NCBI GenBank assembly: GCA_032718475.1
Contig: JAUCBJ010001354.1
Span: 1-37,792 of the forward strand
DNA length: 37,792 nt
Direction: 5' to 3'
Source of the DNA: Nemertoderma westbladi
Taxonomy: Eukaryota > Xenacoelomorpha > Nemertodermatida > Nemertodermatidae
Shown: positions 20,968 to 31,700 of the stretch, piece after piece
Position numbering within the stretch: position 1 is the first letter of the stretch
Layout: each line of letters opens with the position of its first letter
Notes under the pieces: generated by a model
The model's database searches: none
Told to the model about the DNA's origin: nothing
Seen by the model: the letters and a program-made list of their open reading frames with translations, nothing else
Program-made: the position numbers and the translations under genes

Positions 20968-21518
20968 TAATAAAATATTCATTTCAGTTCAAGTTCCCAC
21001 GGAATTAATTACCCAACCAAAGGCAAAATTTAACAGTTTCAATTTTATTGATTTATCTAATTGTTTCCTCTTCTATTTCTTTATTATTTATTGAATTATT
21101 AAAAATAAACTCAGTTATCGCTTTCACTCAAAATCAACTTTTTCCACCTTCACCTTAAGAAATCTCTTCTACCTCTACTTTGGGAGCCGACACACAGTTG
21201 CACTCCCTTCGGCAACTGGGATTCTAAAATCGAAGGATTCTCCGCATCTCAACGCCCAGTTCACCACAGCTACATTACAAGCTCTGAATAATATTCTAGG
21301 CAGATCAGCGGTTATATGAAACTGTTTGCTTGCCACCAAAACGCACTCTTACACACCCATTTGTTTACCAGACACTTACCACTTGACACCTAATATGTTG
21401 GCTACATGTTAGACTATATATCTTCTTGACACTAGGTTGTCTGTGGGTACATAAAATTGAACCTAGTTGTAATCAGGACTACAATTAATACTTGGACTAA
21501 AATTCAGACACAATCAGT
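20968..21518. other. Non-coding spacer
   Basis: No gene, RNA or clear repeat seen before the 47-bp tandem array. Confidence 0.5.
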
Positions 21519-21800
21519 TTGGATTCATTCTAGCTGGTCTGGGATCGTCTCGTCTGTGGATTTAGTTGGATTCATTCTAGCTGGTCTGGGGTCGTCTCGT
21601 CTGTGGATTTAGTTGGATTCATTCTAGCTGGTCTGGGGTCGTCTCGTCTGTGGATTTAGTTGGATTCCTTCTAGCTGGTCTGGGGTCGTCTCGTCTGTGG
21701 ATTTAGTTGGATTCATTCTAGCTGGTCTGGGGTCGTCTCGTCTGTGGATTTAGTTGGATTCATTCTAGCTGGTCTGGGGTCGTCTCGTCTGTGGATTTAG
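21519..21800. repeat. 47-bp tandem repeat, six units
   Basis: Exactly six head-to-tail copies of a 47-bp unit starting TTGGATTCATTCTAGCTGG and ending GTCTGTGGATTTAG, with only one or two substitutions. There are no spacers, so it is not CRISPR-like. The near-identity of the units indicates recent expansion. Confidence 0.95.
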
Positions 21801-22179
21801 TTGTTAGAGTGTTATTTAGTTACATGGTCTACTTAAATAAATTGCCAAGGGAATGTAATGTCCCTTAATGATTTATTGTAATGATTGAATGATTAATTCA
21901 GCATTATTATGTTGGATCAGATATTACTTGGAGGTGTTAGGTTGGCTTGACATACAATGAAAATAGGAGAGAAAGTGAAAGAAGATATTACCGGTGTCTT
22001 TATGTTAGAACCCCACACCCACCCTTTGTACTAAAATATTATATCTTATGCTGCTTACATTGAAAACTCATATTTCGAATCAATCAGGTAACAAAATATT
22101 GATTTAAGTTACTAAAATGTAGTATTACGTAGGGTTCTTTTATAAATCAGTTGAAAGGTTGTGATCTAATGAGTGATCG
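21801..22179. other. 3' flank of Crypton-derived copy 2
   Basis: AT-rich non-coding sequence between the 47-bp array and the end of the minus-strand gene. Nothing further recognised. Confidence 0.5.
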
Positions 22180-24908
22180 TTATACGGATGCGCTGTAACG
22201 GCGGCGTTTGGAACCGCTTGTGGCGATAACGTTGTTGATTCTTAAACGATTATATGGATTCAGTTTGGATAGAACTGAGTCTAACCTCCTGTGTTTCAAA
22301 CGTCTGCCAGCGATAGAGTGAGAAACGCGAGGATCATTGGAAGACGAAATCCTATTTGATGGAAAGTTTCTTGGTAGAATATAATAATCCGAAGAAATGT
22401 TACCCACTGCATCGTTAACAAGGGTACTAACACTATCAGATGGAGCAACCAGATCATTTGTATTGTGAGATCGAGTTAAGTGATCTTGGATCCGATCTGG
22501 TTTTGATTGATTAAGATTTCCGGCGCGATTATTTATCGAGGTTGACAGATCATCAGAGGCTCTTCCACCAGACTTCATGAGATAAGATCCAACAATGGAA
22601 GTTATCTTTGACATCGACGGAGTTACTGGATTTGGAATCCCCCCTTCTGCAGCCAATTGGGATTTCTGCAATGAACTTCTGAAATCATCTTCAATAATCG
22701 ATTCGAATTCATCGATTTCCTGTTTAGTAGAAACGCCTCCGTTCAAAAGAGTTTGGGTAGGTTGCTTGGATACAGCGGGGCTCCTGTTCGAGACTCCTTC
22801 TGGTCGGGTCTCGTTTCTACGCGAGGGTTGAGTGGCAACGCAGTTCGTAACGCCGCAATCGCAAGGCGGAGTTATAACGAAGCGTATCGTGTAGGTTTCC
22901 GGCTTGGTGCTCGCGCAACCATTGTGGTGGCCGTTCTGGGGAATAGCTTTCTCAGCAGTCTCACACCCCACAACGGTGGCCTTTGCGGTCCCCCTACACA
23001 CATGGACTCCCTCTGAAGTCCCCCTAACCACAGGGACTCCCTCTGAAGTCCCCCTAACCACTGAGGTGGCTTCTGATTGTCGGGTACTACTAGATGCTGG
23101 ACCTTCATCAGTGCCACTGCCAGTATCTGGTCTCCGCCAACTTCTAGATGATTCACCAAACGCATCTAAGTTCGGTTGAGGAGTTACACCCTGTAAGGAT
23201 AATATAATATAAGTTTGAAAACACATACAGTAGAGATCGTTTGTTTATCTATATTTATGCACATCGCTGCATCATGCAGACAAACATTCTATCTAAAACT
23301 TGTGTCGAGAGTTTTGTATTTTAGTTTTAAAAAGTTATGGAATCTTTTAATATTTCAGTAAATCCGGCGATGTTTCTAACAAATAATGCGTATAGGTATA
23401 ACTTTTCTTGCCTTTAAAATTAAAATTCGGAATCACCATAAAATTTTGCGACAGGAGGAGAAACTTGACGCATATCCCATCTCGGCGAATTAATATCTCA
23501 CGCTCACCACAATGTAAAATTATAAATAAATTAAGGGAAAGGAGCAGGTTATTGTAACCAAAGCAAGCAATAAACTAAGTCCATAGGACAGGATACAGTT
23601 TTACTTTTGGAATTAATCACTTGTTATTTGCATCGAATTTCCCCTGGAGAGTGGAGAGGGATGAATTTTGATTGCGTCGAAAGCCCCCCCCCCCCCCCCC
23701 TCCCCCCCCCATCAGAAAATTTTACATTGAAATCAAAATAAAATCCGTTAAAAATTTATACAGGTTGTCTTCAAGTATTTTACTGTTGGGTAAGGCTGCT
23801 TCTTTGCTTAGACTCTCACTGCAGAGTGCAGTCCAATCCCTCCAGCCAGTAAAATGGGATGGTCAGATGAAGGACTGCGATAGGCATACATCCCTGCACC
23901 CTCTGAAAATACTTATTATTTACAGTAATTCCGATTATGATTCGCATTTTGATAACCTGATATTGACTAACCATCGCGAATCATTTATTGAGATTTAATT
24001 ACCTTTGATTCTCCCAGATCTAGGCAGCGCACTTCACTATTCCAGTGTAATGTTTCATTAAGACGCCTGAAACAACGTCCAGTATAACTACTCGGATTAT
24101 TAAGTTGAAGGTGCTTGGCAATATCAGAGCCAAACCGGTATATAGCATTCATTCCCATTGAGTGACTGGTAAATGAACGCTTCATCCCAACTCCGGTTGA
24201 GTCCTTAACGCACCGCGTGGCCTTTATTAGTGGTCCAGTAACTATTGGGAGTGCATCAGCGAGGGCAGTGAAGTACACATCGATGTGCGAGGCTAAAGGA
24301 TATGGCACTAAGAACGGTGAACAATAATTTTCTCCGCCTTGCTTTTTAGTACGGATTCCAGAGTAGGTCACCCAGCTACCCCCTTCGCTCTTTTCAACAT
24401 CCTCAATGTTCATTTCCTTTACATCGATGCACCGCAAATCGCCTACCAAGGCAATGACAACAACAGCCTTCCGAACCAGCCAATAGGGGCTGTAATCGAC
24501 ACTGTCCAAAAAGGTTTCGACTTCTTCCTTAGTAAATACGGATGTTGCTTTTTTAACATAAGAAGCTTCATAGCTTTTTAATAGTTTCGTTATTCGTGGC
24601 CACTTCTGAAGACGTTCTCCAAACTTACCCTTGTGGATGCCGTTAAGTTTACTGAATGTTGACCAAATCGTTGACGCTTTCTGACCCTTCTCCCGGTGCA
24701 GATGGTCGAAGTACTGCAGGTAATGTATCTCGACTGGCGCATCAGTCCCAGCAAATGCAATAAATTCCGCGAATGCCATATCGTATCGTTCTTTACTACG
24801 GTCATGACGGCAAGGCATATCAGAAGACACTTGGATGATGTTTGCGAAATTGAGCTTTGGCCCCGCGGGGAATTTAAGAATTTCTTCAACACTGCGCTTT
24901 CCTGACAT
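22180..24908 (-). CDS. Crypton-derived (tyrosine-recombinase-like) two-exon gene, copy 2
   Basis: Same architecture as copy 1, on the opposite strand and convergent with it. Exon 1 is 24908-24003 (302 codons, donor AAAG|GTAATT, phase 0) and exon 2 is 23190-22180 (acceptor CCTTACAG|GGT), giving about 638 residues. The start MSGKRSVEEILKFP matches MSSKRNVDDILKFP of copy 1. The first catalytic Arg is kept (GDLRCIDV). The His box reads YTGRCFRR, with His replaced by Arg, and after it the sequence no longer resembles a recombinase, so no catalytic Tyr is present. Exon 2 is nearly identical to copy 1 in DNA, including the Cys/His patch and RRLKHRRLDS. A 13-bp deletion shortly before the end shifts the frame and gives a different tail (RINNVIATSGSKRRRYSASV). 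It contains the VVRGTSEGV repeat and a VCRG variant. Function unknown; a domesticated recombinase or a decaying element family are both possible. Confidence 0.7.
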
Positions 24909-25372
24909 ACCGAGGTCGGGGACCGATACCAGTACCGGTACCAGTACAATTTAGAATTTACTCACAAATGTATACTGGTATAATTACTACAGTACTAGCT
25001 GCTGCTACTGTGCTAGGCCTTCCACGCTATCAGCTACCGTACCGGTACAAAATACATTACTAACCTACCTGCCTACAGCGTTCTTACAACACACTTTTAA
25101 TTTAACAAATTACTGTTATCCGTTCGTCTGCGCTTCTCTCAGGCACCCCTGGTTTTAAAAAGTTTTGGTGTCATAAAAAATACCGTTAAATCTGTGACTG
25201 CCAGCTCTTCTATTTTTTTAAATATTTTATCAACCTCCTTTTTTACACTAAAAATTGTGTTCTAGAACAGTTTTTTGAGGGTGTGCGGAGTTGTCGAATT
25301 TGGGTATAATCGATACGGATTATACAGTAATAGCCATTATGTGCGAAATGCGCTGAGGAAGTCAAATCTGCC
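24909..25372. other. 5' flank of Crypton-derived copy 2
   Basis: TACCAGTACCGGTACCAGTA lies 20-40 bp before the start codon of the minus-strand gene, and the chained TACCGTACCGGTA lies at 25035-25047. Copy 1 also has TACCGGTA chains upstream. No gene seen. Confidence 0.45.
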
Positions 25373-26479
25373 AACAGTTTCATCATATCTTATTTAGTTT
25401 TCGAGATATCGTGAAAAATGTGATATGCACCCAAAAATTGGGTGCGGCGCCAAATTTTCAATTGTCAGTAAATTAAATTTAAATATTCACAAAAAAAATC
25501 AAATTATCGATTTCAATAGGTTTTCTGCGATGCTGAATGCAATGGTTATACTTCCCAGAAGGCTGGGTGAATTGTCATACTACTTTTCATTTGGTGCTGC
25601 AATTTAAAAAATAGAAAATCAAATTTTGAACTTTCGGAAATTTCCAATATAAAGCTCTGATTTACGATTTATTAAGGTTCTGTGTGTTGCTGAATGTAAC
25701 AGTAATGTTTTCTCAATAAGTGGTTTACTGTGTAGTGTATACAATTTTTCCTAAACTGTCTAAAACTTGTGATAAGATATATTTAATTCCTAAGTCATAC
25801 ACCTTTGTATTATTGTCATCCTACTTATATTCTAGAATATTTCCAAACACAATACTTCGATTAATTATCTTTATGAATTTTTATTAAACTTTTATGAATA
25901 TTTACATAACTTTTACAAAGTTTTGTATAAGAAATTTTATAAGAAAGTTTAGAAATTTTTTATGACTTCTGAATTTTCTTTTACTTCTTCTTTTACTACT
26001 TTTACTACTTTTAGAAAATTTTATACCGCTTTTAATACATGTTTTGAAAATTATTATATAACTTTTTGTAATTTTTATACAGCTTTTGCTAAAGAATATG
26101 ATGGTTAAGGAAAAATTGTATACATAGTAAACCTGTTATTCAGAAAATAATACTGTAGCATTCAAAACCATACAACACCTCTATAAATACCAAATCAGAG
26201 GTTTAAAAGGATATTACCGAACTTATAAAATTTTTCATTTTTGTTTTTCAAATTTCAGCACCCAATGAAAAGTAGTACAACAATTCACCCAGCCTTCTGG
26301 AAAATATTACCATATTGCATTCAACGTCACAGAAAACCTATAGAGATCGTTAGTTTTGATTTTTTAGTAAATATTTTTCATGAAAATCGAACAATTTGCG
26401 CCGCACGCACTTTTTGGGTGCGTATCGCATTTTTCACGATATCTCGAAAACTAAACAAAATATGATTTGAAACTGTTTC
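25373..26479. repeat. Foldback element, about 1.1 kb
   Basis: AACAGTTTCATCATAT at the left and its near complement at the right start arms of about 240 bp. Shared inverted segments include TTTAGTTTTCGAGATATCGT, GCACCCAAAAA and AGAAGGCTGGGTGAATTGT. The interior (about 25610-26240) is AT-rich with TTTTAT-type repeats. Small frames in the arms (for example 25425 and 26241) are by-products. No target duplication was identified. Confidence 0.8.
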
Positions 26480-28748
26480 TGATCCGATTCTAAATATATG
26501 GGCTTCCCACAACAATAATAACACTAAATATTGAAAATATAATAAACCTACAGTAGGCCCTACAAATGACAGTTAAGTATTTTTACTTTATATGACTATT
26601 GACTTCACTTTATATGATTTTAACCACCCCAACCACTTTTGATACCCGTCTGTTCGGTCCATATCCGTCGTATCTGGCGAGGGTAGGCAGCTCCCGTTAC
26701 GTTCCGAGTCCCTTGCGGGCTCGTAGTTAGCTCTGTTCGCCGCCGACCACTCTGTCGTAAGTAAACCCATCGCGTCGCCGTCCATCCTTCCCGATCCTTT
26801 TCACGATCAGTCACTTGGGTTGTCGGACAGCTATGCTCCGGAATCTGTCGGTCTTTCGCGGCGCCCTGTGTCAGCGTCTCCGAGTCCCTATCGGGCTCGC
26901 ACTACGCCAACCATCGCGCCGCTCGGAAAGTTCTCCCTAAGGGTCAACTACCGGGTCCAACTACTGGGTAATGGGAAATCTGGCTTGGCTGTCTCTGCAT
27001 GCAACCAATATACTGTAATTTAACCACCAGCAACCCAGTTAGATAAGTCAGTCAGTAGTAAATTGGATTAATTAAAGGGATGTGTACCGACTTTAAAAAT
27101 CCAAAATCCGTGGGGGGCCACGGATTTTGGTTTTATGATACCGGGGTCTTATTAGAGTTTTCATGTAAATAGAGTTTATTAAATTAGTATATGCTCGTTT
27201 CCAAAAATAAAAATAACGCGAACATCGGGTATGGATGGGGTGACCCTGCCCTTCGTCCTTAACAGATACGCGCGCAATTATTGCAAAAACATTGGGACGG
27301 AGAGATATTTCTCCATTTTACTAACGTATTGCCGTGTAATCGTAATGAGTGCTTTTGGATCTGGCACAGTTGATTCTATAAGAGTTTTATAATAAATTAT
27401 GTTGCAACCCCACCCCATTCCACATTTAATCACCGATAACTGCCGCTGTAAACTGTTCCACCTCTAAGATACCACGCACTACAGTGTCTGCAATGCCCCT
27501 CAATCGCGTCTCTACCTCACATACTGTATAACTCTGCAATTTTTTAGCTTTTAACATTTTTTACAAATTTAATTTATAATAGGCCTATAATATATACCTT
27601 TGTATCTCTATGTATTTTATATTGTTTACCATTTTACCCCGTTTGGGGGTGAAAGTAACCATTGTGTAGCCAAGTTTTATTTTGATACTGTAGTTTTCTT
27701 AAATTTATTCCCTAACTTCAACTTGGTGTAACACATTCCGAGGCGTTAAATGGATGTAAATGTGTGGCGCTCTGGCGCAGTTACCGTACCTACGAGATAT
27801 CCACCTACCTTTTTAATTAAGAGGTAATTCACGAAAATGGACAAGGAGGCGCTTGTGATTGGTTATTCATAAACAATATGATATTAGCAGTTGTCCTTGG
27901 CAACCTTCACAATACAGTACTATTGTTATGTTGCCAGGCTTGGCTTTAATTGGTTGTAATTGTTATTTTGATTAATATGTACTGCTTGGCAAAATATTAT
28001 TGAATGCATTTGATAACAACAATTGTATTAGGCCTATTAAATTTACTGAAGATACTCAATTCAACTGTAACCATAATTAAATTATTTGAGCACTTAAAAT
28101 ACTGTAAAGTTCAGTACTGTGTTAGATGCGACCGGATCAGACTGTTCGTTTTTTGGATTGCATATTAGGCCTATATAGCTTAAAGCCTACTGCAGTTCAC
28201 ATTATTGTTGGTGTTTCTAACACACGTTGCGTTTTTACTTAAAACTCTACTTATCCTGGGGGGTGGGGTGTCAATATGACCTCCAACCCCGTGGTTTTTT
28301 TTGTTATATCTCTGAAACAGACGCAGTTGGTAATCTGAAATTGTATGAATTTTCATAAAAATTGTCTTCCTAGTAGTGAAAACTGTTTTTAAAAATACTG
28401 AGAACGTTTTGAGTTATAGCGCCATTTTTAACCCTCCCTTTCGCACTATTTTTAAGACGTTTTTTGAAAACTACTTTTCATGGTATATGATTTTGTAAAA
28501 CCTCTATTTTTGACATTTTGAGTTACACCTGTTTTTTGGTGTTCTCATTTGATAGAATACATATAAAACGTGGAAGATATTTAAAAAAAATTTGCGGGTT
28601 TTTTGGGGTCCTGATTTTGATGGAATAAATATATACGAGTTGTATTGTACCAGACATATCAAACTTGTATCCCTGCGCAGTGGCATTCCATTAATTTTAT
28701 TTGCCGTGACAGTAAAGAACGTCCTGTAACAAGCTGCTGCAGGTAGTT
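26480..28748. other. Non-coding region with a GC-richer island
   Basis: 26630-26970 is noticeably GC-richer than its surroundings and has overlapping open frames of about 65 codons on both strands; none resembles a known protein, and it may be a transposon remnant. 27200-28740 is AT-rich with scattered TACAGTA/TACTGTA and TAGGCCTA motifs. I see no gene before the coiled-coil gene's first exon. Confidence 0.5.
27101..27130. other. Perfect 13-bp hairpin with GGGG loop
   Basis: CCAAAATCCGTGG, then GGGG, then the exact complement CCACGGATTTTGG. It is preceded by A-rich and followed by T-rich sequence. It has terminator-like geometry, but bacterial terminators do not apply here. It could be a repeat remnant. 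Confidence 0.7.
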
Positions 28749-31700
28749 ATGGCGGCTGAAGATGAAGATATGGTTGTCGATGTAGTTGAGGATGTAGTTG
28801 AACCAGGTTACGATAAGTACGAAGTCGATGAACATGGTAAATATGTGGGAGCAATTACAATGGACATGATCGACTTCGATGCACCAGACGCACCTGCCAA
28901 GATGGTTAGTACTATTTTTTTTTTATTTATTTAAACCAGAGCCATTGCTCCATAGTAAAACGTATTACGAACATAGCACAAATTACATAAATTAAATAGA
29001 GATATTTACAAACGAAAAATTCTTGACTCACCGTCAATTCGGGTGATCCTGTATACAGTCTTAACAATTATATTAAATATAATTGTTGAGACTGTATACA
29101 GGATCACCCGAATTGACGGTGACACAATTATATTAAATACACAATTATATTAAATATAATTGTTAAGACTGTATACAGGATCACCCGAATTGACGGTGTG
29201 TCAAGAATTTTTCGTATCAAACTTGTATTTGTCCTTATGGAATATCTTTATACTTCGGAACTTTGAATATCCCGATGTTTGTTCATATACAGCATACTTC
29301 ACGGAATAGTTTATTTAATAACGACACATTAGCACCATTACTATTTGTAATTGTGCTGGAGTACGCAATGAGGACGGCCACAAAGGGTGAAGATTTGGGA
29401 TTCACACTTCAAGAACGCAGAAGTAGTAGATATCCGGCAACTACAGTCACAGACACCGACTTTGCGGATGACATCGCCCTGCTCTCTAATACGCTAGCAG
29501 ATGCACAGCTTCTACTAAATAAAGTGGAGTGGGCTGCTAAGGAGGTTGGATTGCATATAAATGCTACCAAGACCGAATTCATGACCTTTAATGTTGATGG
29601 AAACTTGACAACCATTGACAATAATCAACTAAGGAAGGTCGACGACTTCCAGTACCTTGGATCATGGATAGAGAGTAGCAAAAAGGACATAGAAGTTTGG
29701 AAAGCAAAGGCTTGGGTAGCTCTATCTTTAATGGATACCATCTGGAAATCAGATCTCTCCAGGCACCTGAAGACTAAGTTCTTTCGAGCCACAGTGGAAA
29801 GTGTATTTTTATAAGGGGGTGAGACCTGGACACTGACTAAATCACTTGAACAACGAATTGATGGTTGCTACACAAGACTACTAAGGACAGCCCTAAACAT
29901 TAGTCGGAGACTACACATGACAAACGCCGAGCTTTATGGTACAATACCACCTGTATCAACCACCCTCCGTGAACGCAGATTAAGATTCAGTGGGCACTGC
30001 TGGAGAAGTAAAGACGAGGTCATACCAGATCTACTTTTCTGGCAACCAACTCATGGAAAGCGTAGTCGTGGACGACCGGCAATAACATATATAGATCAAC
30101 TTGAAAGGGATACTGAACTTGGGAGAAACGAAATTGCGACAACTATGGAGAATCGGGAAGCCTGGAAGGATCTCATTTCCACTGTCAGAGTTCGCACGAC
30201 CTAGTAGTAGTATAAAGCCATTTTTATTCTATTTAATAAATTCACAATGTTCTGGAACATTTTGGTTATGTATGAATAGCTACGCAATACCTGATAATAT
30301 AATTTATAGTTGACTATGATTTATTATATACAGTAATAGGATGCAGAATTTCATTTTACCTAATTTTGCTAACCTTCTGCGGGGGACATGAGATATAATC
30401 ATTTCCGATATGTTGGGTTTTTTTCTAATTTGTTTATAATAAATTCTCACGGGATAACTTGGTGCTTCTCATATCGCAATATTAAATGATAACCTGTATT
30501 TTATTCAACAGGTACTTGCTAAGAACTACCGGAACCAAACAGACCGTATGACCAAGGCAACCAAGAACGCTCTGGATAAGATAATGGACCGCGTTGATTT
30601 CTCTATGAACAGCTATGAGTATGGGGAGCAGTTGGGGGATACCGGAGCCAATATGGAGTTCCTTCGAGTGCGTTCACTAAGTTACATTGAATATCGTTAT
30701 TGATTATTTTAGTTTCACAGAATATCTTTATCATATTGTTGTTTCGTTAGTTTTCTTAAGTATTGTTATATTATACATATTTTTTTTACATAGGCCTATA
30801 TTTTAATAGAATTTATATTTTTTGAGTAGGACACCGAAGAGTTGATGGCCATACTGTCCGATACAGTGAAGAAGCGAAAGTACATGCAGAAAGTGTCGGT
30901 GTTTATTGTCGGTTACGAGAATGCTTCGGACCAGAGATTGGCGTTGCTCAGTGAACTTAATCAGGTGGGTGCGGGGCCAACCTGCGAGATGTGTATCTCT
31001 CGATTCACCTGGAGAAGTGAAGTAAATTGTTGATGTTGATTCGAATAAGGGTGTTCAACAAGGATTGTAAGAGTAGTGGGCACCCTGCTTTACATGTAAC
31101 TGCCAAGAGAGATAGACTGTAGTACTTAAATTAGTAGTTAGAGTGTATAGTTAATCATTGTGGCCGTGATGGTTCATGTTTAATACACACTACCCCTTTC
31201 ACCAGCGAGTGGTTAAAGACGGCCAAGTACTGTAGGGTTGAGCACAGTGGCAGCAGATGATGGTATGACAGATGGGAGGCCATGAGGAGGTAAATTGCGG
31301 ACATACAAGGTATCAGGTAGTATTTCCAGGTCTATCTTTTACATGAGCCGCTATCTGAATGGTTAGAGCGTCAGACTTCCAACCCGGAGGTCACCAGTTC
31401 GATCCCACCTGGTCGTCATTGTCGACTTTGCTAAAAGCTGTGCCCAACAACAAGTGTTAATAATATTAAACCACTCATTCACCCATAACACCAATAATAA
31501 GAGAGAGAGAGAGGAAGATGTACCTTCGCTCTTGGGTTGCCTCGGATGTATAATTTTTCTCGTATAGCCCTAGGCCTACTGATTGACCACATTTTTACGT
31601 CGACATAAATTAATCGTTATTTTATCCAGTTTTTCACGACGGCTAAATCTCAGACCGCGGACGATTTGGTTACCACGGAGGAGTTAGATTTATCCCAACT

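Noticed and set aside
21519-21800. CRISPR-like array
   Set aside because: The six 47-bp units are contiguous with no spacers, and the genome is eukaryotic.
30229-30239. Target-site duplication TATTTAATAA for the LINE at 29318
   Set aside because: The same word lies just before the 5' edge, but at the 3' side it is about 20 nt beyond the TAG tail, and it is low-complexity AT sequence.
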